Shown here: one piece after another, positions 26,757 through 34,629 of the stretch
How the letters are laid out: the number at the start of each line of letters is the position of its first letter
How positions within the stretch are numbered: position 1 is the stretch's first letter
The notes under the pieces: model-generated
What the model saw: the letters and a program-made list of their open reading frames with translations, nothing else
Told to the model about the DNA's origin: nothing
The model's database searches: none
Program-made: the position numbers and the translations under genes
DNA from: Ancylobacter sp. SL191
GTDB taxonomy: Bacteria > Pseudomonadota > Alphaproteobacteria > Rhizobiales > Xanthobacteraceae
DNA length: 64,000 nt
Direction of reading: 5' to 3'
NCBI RefSeq assembly: GCF_026625645.1
Contig: NZ_CP113056.1
Coordinates: 186,001-250,000 of the forward strand

Positions 26757-27889
26757 AGGAAGCAACGCGCCCGCGCACCTACCGGGCGACAGCGGATGTG
26801 CGTTTTCCGCGGCTGGATCATTTCCTCGATCCGATCCTGAGGTCGATCGAGACGCATGACATGACCGTGCGAGCCTCAGCGGATGCCGCCGAGGGCGCGG
26901 CTTATGCGGTGACCAGCGCCTTCGGGAAGGCCCGGCTGGACATCCATCCCCACAGGCTTCGCCTGACCGTCGAGACGGTGGAGGACCACGCTCTCAACCG
27001 CATCAAGCACGCGCTGGTCGGGGCCATCGGCTTCATTGCCGCGAGTGAGCGGCTCGACATCGTCTGGACCGGTGACGAGGTGGGGCCCGCGCTCCCCGCC
27101 GATCTGAGAATTCTCCGCGTTGTGCGGATGGCATGGCTCACGCCCCGCATGAAGCGCGTGGTCTTCCATGGCGAGGATCTCGCGCGCTACGATCGCCCGG
27201 ACCAGCTTCATTGCCGACTCATCTTCCAGCCGAAGTCGGCATCCTCACGGCAATGGCCGGTGCTGGATGATCACGGCCATGTTGTCTGGCCCGACGGCCA
27301 GAAACTGCCGACGCGGGTCTACACCATCCGCCATATCGACGCCGCGGCCGGCGAACTCACCGTCGATTTCGCGCTGCATGAACGACCGGGCCCCGCCACG
27401 CGCTGGGCGATGGCGGCGGAACCGGGCGACATCGTTGGTATTCTCGGGCCGGCGGCCAATGGCACGAAGCCGGCCGACTTTCACGTGCTGGCCGGTGATG
27501 AAACCGGCCTGCCGGGGATTGCGCGCCTGCTGGAACAATTGGCGCCCGGCGCCTGCGGCAACGCCTTCATCGAGGTTGACGGCCGCGCCGACGAACTGCC
27601 GCTGATGCGCCCCGCCGGCGTCGATCTGCGATGGTTGCACCGGGGCGGTGCGCCCGCCGGGACGACCCTCCTGCTGGCCGATGCCGTACGTACGGTGCGC
27701 TGGCCGGAGGATCTCTCCCGCGCCTTCTTCTGGGGCGGCTGCGAGCATAAGGCCTTCCGGCAGATCCACCGCCATCTGCGCCACGAGGTCGGGCTCCCGG
27801 CGGAGCGCCAGACGCTCTATTCTCATTGGAACCGTGCCCTGAGCGAGGATGACATCATCGCCATCGGAGCGGAAGCCTATCTGCCATGA
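26753..27889 (+). CDS. Siderophore-interacting protein with N-terminal DUF2218 domain
   Basis: The 378-residue product joins two domains. Residues about 9-98 match DUF2218 (YRATADVRFPRLDHFLDPIL; ARLDIHPHRLRLTVE). Residues about 115-375 form a ViuB/SIP-type NAD(P)H:flavin ferric-siderophore reductase with the FAD-binding block LPTRVYTIRHID and the C-terminal helix LRHEVGLPAERQTLYSHWNRALSEDD. It should release iron from the imported siderophore by reduction in the cytosol. ATG 26753 overlaps the preceding stop by ATGA. It is the last gene of the module. Confidence 0.88.
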   Translation: MKEATRPRTYRATADVRFPRLDHFLDPILRSIETHDMTVRASADAAEGAAYAVTSAFGKARLDIHPHRLRLTVETVEDHALNRIKHALVGAIGFIAASERLDIVWTGDEVGPALPADLRILRVVRMAWLTPRMKRVVFHGEDLARYDRPDQLHCRLIFQPKSASSRQWPVLDDHGHVVWPDGQKLPTRVYTIRHIDAAAGELTVDFALHERPGPATRWAMAAEPGDIVGILGPAANGTKPADFHVLAGDETGLPGIARLLEQLAPGACGNAFIEVDGRADELPLMRPAGVDLRWLHRGGAPAGTTLLLADAVRTVRWPEDLSRAFFWGGCEHKAFRQIHRHLRHEVGLPAERQTLYSHWNRALSEDDIIAIGAEAYLP

Positions 27890-28233
27890 CCCGTCAAAGG
27901 CCCATCGTCTGCTCCATCCGCCAGCATGGCGAAGCGGCCGGAGATGTCCTGATAGCGCCGGGAGGGTTCGTAGGTCAGGCCCGTGGACTTGGCGAGGTCG
28001 GCGGCGACGCGCTCCACTTCCCGGCGCTGGAGGCGGCTGAGCAGGTTGGGCGCGTCGATGCCGCCACCCGGCTGTCGCTTGGCGAGCGCTAGATCGACCA
28101 GCGTGTCCCGGCGCTGGTCGAGGGCGAGGGTGAGGTGCGAGGCCATGCGGCGATTGGGGCCTTCGCCGACAAGCGAGCGGTCATAGGCAAGGCCGCTCGG
28201 GGAGATCCTTCGGGATGGTCCAATGATCGGCAT
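27890..28233 (-). pseudogene. Probable relaxase (DUF3363-type) fragment
   Basis: Reading leftward the frame shows SLVGEGPNRRMASHLTLALDQRR, DTLVDLALAKRQ, NLLSRLQRREVERVAADLAKSTGL and SGRFAMLADG (split here for length). From memory this resembles the C-terminal DUF3363 part of VirD2/RP4-like relaxases, in which a Zn-independent domain follows the nuclease. The nuclease domain and true start are absent, and the end runs into unrelated sequence. I take it as a relic of a conjugative element next to the siderophore genes; the family call is uncertain. Confidence 0.45.
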
Positions 28234-28567
28234 GGACCCGCTCGACCTAGCCCGCGCGTTGGAGGGCTTCCAGTCGCCTTCCCCTATGCATTTTCACTGA
28301 ATAAATTAAGCGACCAGATGCGCCGAATATACTACGCAGCCGCAATTGAACAATTGCAGCCGCCGCCCAGGACAGCGGACGACGCGCTATCGCCGCCCCG
28401 GCTGGTGCAGCCGGCTCATGAGGCGCGCCGCCGCCGCGAACAATGACTTTCCTGCGTGGCTTCCTCGTATTCTCGGACATCCGAGTCTTACCGGCCATGA
28501 TGTCCTTCATGAACTTGTTCACGTCGGATCGCGCTTGACGCTGCGCCACCATCTCTTGGACCAAGGA
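28234..28567. other. AT-richer stretch without a supported gene
   Basis: This region separates the relaxase-like relic from tctA. A 105-codon leftward frame exists (RQARSDVNKFMKDIMAGKTRMS near its start), but it has no recognisable domain and turns to low-complexity Ala-rich sequence. The base composition is lower in GC than the surroundings, in line with mobile-element debris. A short inverted repeat, CAATTGAACAATTG, lies near 28343. Confidence 0.4.
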
Positions 28568-30070
28568 TTATTCTGCGAAGACATCCTCACGCCCGCGGCG
28601 GAAGCTCGGCAGCAGCACGATCACCAGCATGATGGCGGCAATGGCAAGCAGGCCGGCGGAGATCGGGCTGTCGATGAAGGTCGCCATGTCGCCGCGCGAG
28701 ACCAGCAGGGCGCGGCGGAAATTCTCCTCCATCAGCCGGCCGAGCACGAAGCCGAGCAGCATGGGCGCCGGCTCGAAACCGAACTTGGCGAGGAGATAGC
28801 CGGCGAAGCCGAACAACCCGATCAGCAGCACCTGCACCGGCTCGGAATTGATCGAGAAGATGCCGATGGAGCAGAACATCAGGATGGCCGGGAACATCAG
28901 CTGGTAGGGCACCTTCAGCAGCTTCACCCACAGGCCGATCATCGGCAGGTTGATGATGAGCAGCATGAGGTTGCCGATCCACATGGAGGCGATCATGCCC
29001 CAGAACAGCTCCGGCGAATTGGTCATGACCAGCGGCCCCGGCACGATGCCGTGGATGGTCATGGCGCCGACCATCAGCGCCATCACCGCATTGGGCGGGA
29101 TGCCGAGCGTCAGCAGCGGGATGAACGAGGTCTGCGCGCCGGCATTATTGGCGCTTTCCGGCCCCGCCACGCCCTCGATCGCCCCCTTGCCGAAGCGGCT
29201 GGGATCCTTGGCGAGCTTCTTTTCCAGCGTGTAGGCGGCGAAGGGCCCGAGCACCGCGCCATTGCCCGGCAGGATGCCGAGAATGGAGCCGATGATCGTG
29301 CCGCGAGCGATGGGCGCGGCGGACTGGCGCAACTCCTTGTGGCCCGGCAGTAGCCGGCCGATCGCCTGCCGCACCACGTCGCGGGTCTCGACATTGTCAA
29401 GATTGCGCAGGATCTCGGCGACGCCGAACACGCCCATGGCGAGCACGGCGAAGTCGATGCCATCCGCCAGGAAGTCCATGCCGAGCGTCATGCGGGCTTC
29501 GCCGGTCTCGAGATCGATGCCGACCGTGGAGAGCAGGATGCCGAACAGGATCATGGCGATGGCCTTGATGATCGAGCCATGCGCGAGCACCACCGCGAAG
29601 ACGAGCCCCATCACCATCAGCGAGAAATATTCGGCCGGGCCGAAGACCAGGGCGAGGCTGGTGAGCGGCTTGGCCAGCGCCGCGATCAGCAGCGTGGCGA
29701 AGGTGCCGGCGATGAAGGAGCCGATGGCGGCGATGCCGAGCGCAATACCGGCCTGCCCGCGCCGGGCCATCTGGTGGCCGTCGAGCGTCGTCACCACCGC
29801 GGTCGCCTCGCCGGGAATGTTGACGAGGATGGCGGTGGTCGAGCCGCCATATTGCGCGCCGTAATAGATGCCGGCGAGCATGATGAGCGCGCCGACCGGA
29901 TCAAGCCCGAAGGTGATCGGCAGCAGCATCGATATGGTGGCGATCGGCCCGACGCCGGGCAGGATGCCGACCAGCGTTCCCACCAGACAGCCGGTAAGGC
30001 ACAAAACGAGATTCTTGAGCGAGAAGGCGACGGCGAGGCCGAGGCCGAGATTGCCGATGAGATCGAACAT
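28568..30070 (-). CDS. tctA: Tripartite tricarboxylate transporter, large permease TctA
   Basis: The 500-residue inner-membrane protein has about 11-12 helices and the TctA signatures GTLVGILPGVGPIATISMLLP, IYYGAQYGGSTTAILVNIPGE and GILPGNGAVLGPF (first one shown in part of the N-terminal half). It forms the transport channel with TctB, fed by the periplasmic TctC. It is last in the leftward order prpF-like, tctC, tctB, tctA and follows tctB by 3 bp. Confidence 0.94.
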   Translation of the reverse strand: MFDLIGNLGLGLAVAFSLKNLVLCLTGCLVGTLVGILPGVGPIATISMLLPITFGLDPVGALIMLAGIYYGAQYGGSTTAILVNIPGEATAVVTTLDGHQMARRGQAGIALGIAAIGSFIAGTFATLLIAALAKPLTSLALVFGPAEYFSLMVMGLVFAVVLAHGSIIKAIAMILFGILLSTVGIDLETGEARMTLGMDFLADGIDFAVLAMGVFGVAEILRNLDNVETRDVVRQAIGRLLPGHKELRQSAAPIARGTIIGSILGILPGNGAVLGPFAAYTLEKKLAKDPSRFGKGAIEGVAGPESANNAGAQTSFIPLLTLGIPPNAVMALMVGAMTIHGIVPGPLVMTNSPELFWGMIASMWIGNLMLLIINLPMIGLWVKLLKVPYQLMFPAILMFCSIGIFSINSEPVQVLLIGLFGFAGYLLAKFGFEPAPMLLGFVLGRLMEENFRRALLVSRGDMATFIDSPISAGLLAIAAIMLVIVLLPSFRRGREDVFAE

Positions 30071-30073
30071 GGC

Positions 30074-30736
30074 TCAGCCCCCCATCGTCGCGGTCGGTGG
30101 TGTCGCGGCGGCGCGCCGGCCGGTGAACAGCAGCAGCAGCCCGGCGCCAACCATCAGCGCGGCGGCCAGACGCAGCGCGCCGCGATAGCTCCAGCCGGCC
30201 AGCAGCACGTCCTGCACATAGCGCGGCATGATCGGGATCGGCAGGTTCAGCAGATCGCCGAACAGAACGAGGCTGAAAGGCGTGAGAAAGAGCGCCAGCG
30301 TCACCAGAGGGCGCAGCCGCGCTTCGGGCGTGGCGTAGCCGCCGATGATGATGGCGAGCGGCCCCGCCACCACCAGGCCGAGTTCCGGCGTGCTCCAGCC
30401 GTCGAAATGCGACGTCTTGATGGTCAGGGCGAAGAGCGCGGTCGCCGAGAGCACGAGGACCGGACCGCGCAGCGAGAAGGTCAGGCTGTCCGATGCCGCC
30501 GCACCGCGCAGCGCGCCGATGAGGATCGGGATGGCGCAGAGCCCGAGCAGGATGGACAGGGCCTGCGGCAGCATCCCCGCGCCAACCGAGCGCAGCGTGC
30601 CGCGCGGCAGCTCCGACGAGAGGGCAAAACCGAGCACGGCGAGCGCGACGAGGATCGCCGCCGCCCCCAGTTCCCTTCGGGAAACGGCTCCCGCCTGTTT
30701 GCGCGAGCCAAAGGCTCCGCGCGCCAAATCCGTCAT
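30074..30736 (-). CDS. tctB: Tripartite tricarboxylate transporter, small subunit TctB
   Basis: This 220-residue integral membrane protein has about four to five helices and low sequence conservation, typical of TctB. The start at ATG 30734-30736 (MTDLARG) has GGAGGGG at good spacing; an upstream ATG at 30754 is less likely. It lies between tctC and tctA on the same strand. Confidence 0.88.
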   Translation of the reverse strand: MTDLARGAFGSRKQAGAVSRRELGAAAILVALAVLGFALSSELPRGTLRSVGAGMLPQALSILLGLCAIPILIGALRGAAASDSLTFSLRGPVLVLSATALFALTIKTSHFDGWSTPELGLVVAGPLAIIIGGYATPEARLRPLVTLALFLTPFSLVLFGDLLNLPIPIMPRYVQDVLLAGWSYRGALRLAAALMVGAGLLLLFTGRRAAATPPTATMGG

Positions 30737-30895
30737 GTTCCCCTCCCTGAGCATTCATCGGGCACTGGCCCGTGGCGCGGCTGGCTTCTCAGCGGCCGGT
30801 TCGTTCCGCCACGCGGTGCCGGGCTCGTTCCATGCGCGGCGGAGCGACCGCCGCGCAGATTGGCCGCGCCCGGTGGATACCGGTGCGCGGACCGG

Positions 30896-31888
30896 TCAGT
30901 CGATGGAGATGCCGGCCTGGCCGAGGAACGTGGACCAGCGCGCGCTCTCGGACTTCATCATCGCGGCGAATTCCTGCGGCGTGTCGCCGACGATGGTGGT
31001 GCCTTCGGCCGTCAGGCGTTCCTTGATGACCGGGGTCGCGAGCGCTTCCAGCGTCGCGCTGCGCAGCTTGTCGATCACCGGCTGCGGGGTGCCCTTGGGC
31101 ACGGCGAAGCCGTACCAGGCGGCGGATTCGTAGGCGGGATAGCCGCGCTCGGCGATGGCCGGCACGTGGGGCAGCTTGGCCACCCGCTCCTTGGTGGTGA
31201 CGGCGAGCGGGATCATCTCGCCGCTGTCGACGAGGCCGAGCACCGAGGGGAGCGTCGTCACCATGAAGTCGCCGCGACCGCCCAGCATGTCGTTCAGCGC
31301 CGGGCCGGCGCCCTTATAGGGCACATGCACGGCGCTGATGCCGGCCTGCGAGAGCAGCAGCGCGGTCGCCAGATGGCTCGCCGAGCCATTGCCGGCCGAG
31401 CCATAGGTCAGCGCGCCGGGATTGGCCTTGCCGAAGGCGATGATCTCCTCGAAGCTCTTGAACTTCGAGTTCTTGGAGACGACCACGACGAGCGGCGTGC
31501 GCGCGATCAGCGTCACCGGCTCGAAGGCGGTGAGCGGGTCGAGCTTCAGGCTCTTGAACAGATGCGGGTTGACGACCATCGGGCCCTGATTGGCCATCAG
31601 CACGGTGTAGCCGTCCGGGTCCGCGCTCGCCACGCGCTGGGAGGCGACATTGCCGCCGGAGGTGCCGTTATTCTCCACCACCATCGCCTGCCCCAGCTTC
31701 TCGCCGACGCCATTGGCGACGAGGCGGGCGATGGCGTCTGTGCCGCCGCCAGCGGCATAGGGCACGACGAGCTTAACCGGGCGCACGGGATAGGCGTCCT
31801 GCGCGACAGCAATGGGCATGGTGCCGGGAAGGGCGGCGAGGCAACCGGCGGCGAGCAGCAGCCGGGACAGATGGCGACGGGTCAACAT
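30896..31888 (-). CDS. tctC: Tripartite tricarboxylate transporter substrate-binding protein TctC
   Basis: The 330-residue protein has a twin-arginine-like/Sec signal (1-30, ending IAVAQDAYP) and the Bug/TctC fold: PVKLVVPYAAGGGTDAIAR, VVENNGTSGG, PYKGAGPALNDMLGGRGDF and YESAAWYGFAVPKGTP. It binds a di- or tricarboxylate in the periplasm. Together with the upstream PrpF-like isomerase, the ligand may be an unsaturated or oxo tricarboxylate. ATG 31886-31888 is preceded by GGAGGAAAG. Confidence 0.93.
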   Translation of the reverse strand: MLTRRHLSRLLLAAGCLAALPGTMPIAVAQDAYPVRPVKLVVPYAAGGGTDAIARLVANGVGEKLGQAMVVENNGTSGGNVASQRVASADPDGYTVLMANQGPMVVNPHLFKSLKLDPLTAFEPVTLIARTPLVVVVSKNSKFKSFEEIIAFGKANPGALTYGSAGNGSASHLATALLLSQAGISAVHVPYKGAGPALNDMLGGRGDFMVTTLPSVLGLVDSGEMIPLAVTTKERVAKLPHVPAIAERGYPAYESAAWYGFAVPKGTPQPVIDKLRSATLEALATPVIKERLTAEGTTIVGDTPQEFAAMMKSESARWSTFLGQAGISID

Positions 31889-31951
31889 GGCTTTCCTCCG
31901 TAGGGTTCTTGTCTTGTTGGCTCAGGCCCAAGGGTGGGTCACAAAGGCGGG

Positions 31952-33067
31952 TCAGGCACGCCTTGCGCGCGGAACGCGGGTGTCCGGCTCGTCCGGCAAG
32001 GGCACGATCACCGTGCCCTCGAAGATGCGGCGGGCGGTGCGTATCAGGCTGGCCCGGCGGACCACGCCCGACGCGTCGATCTCCAGGTCGACATCGATCT
32101 TGCCGCTGGGATGCTCGATGATGATGGGCGCCCCAGCTGCGGGTAGCCGCGCCACCGCATGGGCGACGGTTCCTGGCATGGCAGCGGCCACGGCGACGCA
32201 GAGGGCGCCGGTGACGGCGTGGGCGCGGTGGATGCGGTGCGGCACCAGATAACGCGAGGTGATCGTGCCGCCGGGGCGCGTGGGCGGCGCCATCAGGCCG
32301 ATCTTCGGCACCACCGCATTGGAGACATCGCCCAGCCCCATGCGCTGCCCGGCCTCGCGGCGCAGCCGCTCCAGTTGGACAAACAGTGGCCGGTTGGCGT
32401 CGAGTTGCTCGGGCGTTTCGGTGCCGGACAGGCCGAATGCCGCTGCCTGGATGATCATCATCGGCATGGCATAGTCGATCAGCGTCACCGGCACATCGTC
32501 GATCAGCTCGGCTGTCTGTCCGGTCGGGAACAGGCTGCCGGTCTTCGAGCCATTGGCATCGAGGAAGGTGAGCTTGATCGGCGCCGCCCGGCCGGGCACG
32601 CCGTCGATCTCGGTATCACCGCCATAGGTCACGCTGCCATCCGGCGTCTGAACGATGGCCTCTATGGTCTTGCTGGTGTTGCGGTTGAAGATGCGCACCG
32701 TGGTCTGGCCCGCGCCGGCGGGAAGCAGCCCGCTCTCAATGGCGAAGGGACCGACGGCCGAGAGCATGTTGCCGCAGTTCGGCGTCATGTCGACGATGGG
32801 CCGGTCCACCGCCACCTGCGCGAAGAGATACTCGACATCCACGCCCGGCCGCCTTGAGGGCGAGACGATGGCCACCTTGCTGGTCAGCGGGTTGCCGCCG
32901 CCAATGCCGTTGACCTGCAGCGCATCGGGCGAGCCCATGATGGCGAGCAGCACGCGCTCGCGCAGCTGGGGATCGGTCGGCAGGTCGCTTTCGAGGATGA
33001 ACGGGCCGCGCGACGTTCCCCCGCGCATCATCACGGCCGGGATGCGCATGTCGGAGCTCTTGTGCAT
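31952..33067 (-). CDS. PrpF/GalD-family isomerase (possible 4-oxalomesaconate tautomerase)
   Basis: The 371-residue product is a PrpF-type protein with the diaminopimelate-epimerase fold. It has MRIPAVMMRGGTSRGPF at the start, VNGIGGGNPLTSKVAIV, MTPNCGNMLSAVGPFAIE with the catalytic Cys, and GGTITSRYLVPHRIHRAHAVTGA. Members isomerise double bonds of unsaturated tricarboxylates: PrpF (2-methylaconitate), or GalD and LigU (4-oxalomesaconate) in gallate and protocatechuate 4,5-cleavage pathways. No other gene of those pathways is nearby. ATG 33065-33067 with GAGGATC upstream is chosen over an upstream ATG. It is first in the operon with tctCBA and divergent from a LysR gene. Confidence 0.85.
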   Translation of the reverse strand: MHKSSDMRIPAVMMRGGTSRGPFILESDLPTDPQLRERVLLAIMGSPDALQVNGIGGGNPLTSKVAIVSPSRRPGVDVEYLFAQVAVDRPIVDMTPNCGNMLSAVGPFAIESGLLPAGAGQTTVRIFNRNTSKTIEAIVQTPDGSVTYGGDTEIDGVPGRAAPIKLTFLDANGSKTGSLFPTGQTAELIDDVPVTLIDYAMPMMIIQAAAFGLSGTETPEQLDANRPLFVQLERLRREAGQRMGLGDVSNAVVPKIGLMAPPTRPGGTITSRYLVPHRIHRAHAVTGALCVAVAAAMPGTVAHAVARLPAAGAPIIIEHPSGKIDVDLEIDASGVVRRASLIRTARRIFEGTVIVPLPDEPDTRVPRARRA

Positions 33068-33081
33068 CTGATCCGATCCTC

Positions 33082-33104
33082 GCATGAATAATCGTTATTC
33101 ATGC
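33082..33104. promoter_or_regulatory. Perfect 10-bp inverted repeat, putative LysR operator
   Basis: GCATGAATAA, three bases TCG, then TTATTCATGC: an exact palindrome 15 bp upstream of the PrpF-like ATG and 57 bp upstream of the divergent LysR start. Its position over the presumed promoter fits binding by the divergent LysR protein. Confidence 0.7.
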
Positions 33105-33160
33105 TTTTACCGGCCAGCCGGATACGCATTAAATGCAAAGATCGTTAGGATTGATGTGAT

Positions 33161-34063
33161 TTGAATATCAATTGCGACATACTCGATCTGCGCGCCTTCC
33201 TTGCGGTGGTTGAGCTTGAGGGCTTCCACAAGGCGGCGGAGGCGCTCAACCTCTCGCAACCCGCCTTGACCCGGCGCATCCAGAAGCTGGAGCAGGCGGT
33301 GGGCGCGGCGCTTCTGGAACGCACCACCCGCCGTGTCGCGCCGACTGCGCTCGGGCGCGAGCTCATTCCGCTGGTGAAGCGGATGCTGGACGAGTTCGAG
33401 AGCTCGCTTTTCTCGGTGCGCGAGCTCGGCCAGCGGCAGAACGCGGTGGTCACCATCGCCTGCCTGCCGACAGCGGCGTTCTATTTCCTGCCGGGCGTCA
33501 TCAAGCGCTTCAACGAGATCTACCCGCAGATCCGCTTCCGGATCCTCGATCTCAGCGCCAATGATGGCTTGCAGAGCGTGGCGCGCGGCGAGGTCGAGTT
33601 CGGCATCAGCCTCATGGCCTCCTCCGATCCCCAGCTCCAGTTCACCCCGCTGATGGACGACCCCTTCGTGCTCGCCTGCCGCCGCGATCACCCGCTGGCG
33701 GTGGAGGGGCCGCTGCGCTGGTCGGAGCTGGAGCCACACCGGCTGATCACGGTGGGGAGGACAAGCGGCAACCGGACCCTGCTCGACGCCGCCCTCGCCC
33801 GCTCAAATCTCCGGCTGCAGTGGTTCTACGAGGTGACGCATCTGTCGACCTCGCTCGGCCTCGTGGAAGCCGGGCTCGGCGTTTCCGTGCTGCCGCGCCT
33901 CGCGACGCCGCAGTCCAATCACCCGTTCATCATGACGCGGCCGCTGATCGACCCCGAGGTCTCCCGCCCGATCGGCGTCGTCCAGCGCCGGAGCGGGCGC
34001 CTCTCTCCCGCTGCCCAGCACTTCCTCGACATGCTGCTACGGGAGTGGCGGGAGAATTCTTAG
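33161..34063 (+). CDS. LysR-type regulator of the prpF-tct operon
   Basis: This 300-residue LysR protein has an N-terminal winged HTH (FLAVVELEGFHKAAEALNLS, then QPALTRRIQKLEQAVG; residues about 13-50) and a substrate-binding domain with GEVEFGISLMASSDPQLQFTP. The start is a TTG at 33161 with AGGA ten bases upstream; no ATG or GTG fits. It is divergent from the PrpF-like/Tct operon, with a perfect palindrome between them, so it is the presumed activator responding to the transported tricarboxylate. Confidence 0.88.
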   Translation: MNINCDILDLRAFLAVVELEGFHKAAEALNLSQPALTRRIQKLEQAVGAALLERTTRRVAPTALGRELIPLVKRMLDEFESSLFSVRELGQRQNAVVTIACLPTAAFYFLPGVIKRFNEIYPQIRFRILDLSANDGLQSVARGEVEFGISLMASSDPQLQFTPLMDDPFVLACRRDHPLAVEGPLRWSELEPHRLITVGRTSGNRTLLDAALARSNLRLQWFYEVTHLSTSLGLVEAGLGVSVLPRLATPQSNHPFIMTRPLIDPEVSRPIGVVQRRSGRLSPAAQHFLDMLLREWRENS

Positions 34064-34629
34064 CTGAGCCGGTTGTTGGAGAAGTGCCCCCCCGCATCGA
34101 TGCGCTGCCGCAAGCGACGAGCCCTGACCGGTTGGCCTTTCAAAGCGGAAGAGCTCTAGCGATTGGACGAGCCCAATGTGCCCCACGATCAGCCGAAGCG
34201 AAGTCGCATCCTAGAGTGCCGCAGCGAAGACGCAGTTCTCAGTTTCATCCACGTCGGCGCGCCGACCAAAGCGAAACTACGAACACCTATGTCATTGAAA
34301 TCGCGCTAGTTCGCGCGCTTCCCAAGACGAGCCTGCTGCCGCAACCGCCGGGCGCAAGGCCCGCGGGGCGCCAATATGACTGTGGTGGAAAGCGACGCCT
34401 TGCTGGCACGCGACTACGTGTTGGCAAGCCACCCAGCCGTAAAGCTCACTGAGATGAGCGATTTTCCTGAGTTGTCTCAGCCCCCGCCATCATAAGCACA
34501 AGGAATTTCCACTATATGAAAATCTTATGATCTGAAATTCTTATCGTGGAATATTATTGACGCCTCTGCCGGGAACATGGTCGGCTACCGACATCCATGA
34601 TTTCGGAGCCTGCCACGGCAGGGGCGACG
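34064..34629. other. Long intergenic region, no gene recognised
   Basis: About 560 bp separate the LysR gene from the oxidase gene. Short reading frames here have no recognisable domain. The last 130 bp are AT-rich and promoter-like and hold the putative IclR site at 34509-34549. The rest, roughly 34064-34480, shows patchy lower GC and may be decayed sequence. Confidence 0.4.
34509..34549. promoter_or_regulatory. Putative IclR operator (site shared with 37441)
   Basis: CCACTATATGAAAATC (34509-34524) closely matches CCACATAATGAAAAATC at 37441-37457 next to the iclR-type gene. Nine bases further on, GAAATTCTTATCGTGG is an imperfect inverted copy (12 of 16 positions). The pair forms a large imperfect palindrome upstream of the first oxidase gene. 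Confidence 0.45.

Noticed and set aside
28247..28564. A 105-codon leftward frame next to tctA
   Set aside because: It has no domain, no clear start and a low-complexity second half; it lies in mobile-element debris.
31952..33067. Firm assignment as galD of gallate degradation
   Set aside because: No gallate or protocatechuate 4,5-cleavage genes are in the window, and PrpF-family members act on several tricarboxylates.
33820..34452. Frame running from the LysR 3' end into the following intergenic region
   Set aside because: The first part is a shifted frame of the LysR gene and the rest has no homology I recognise.
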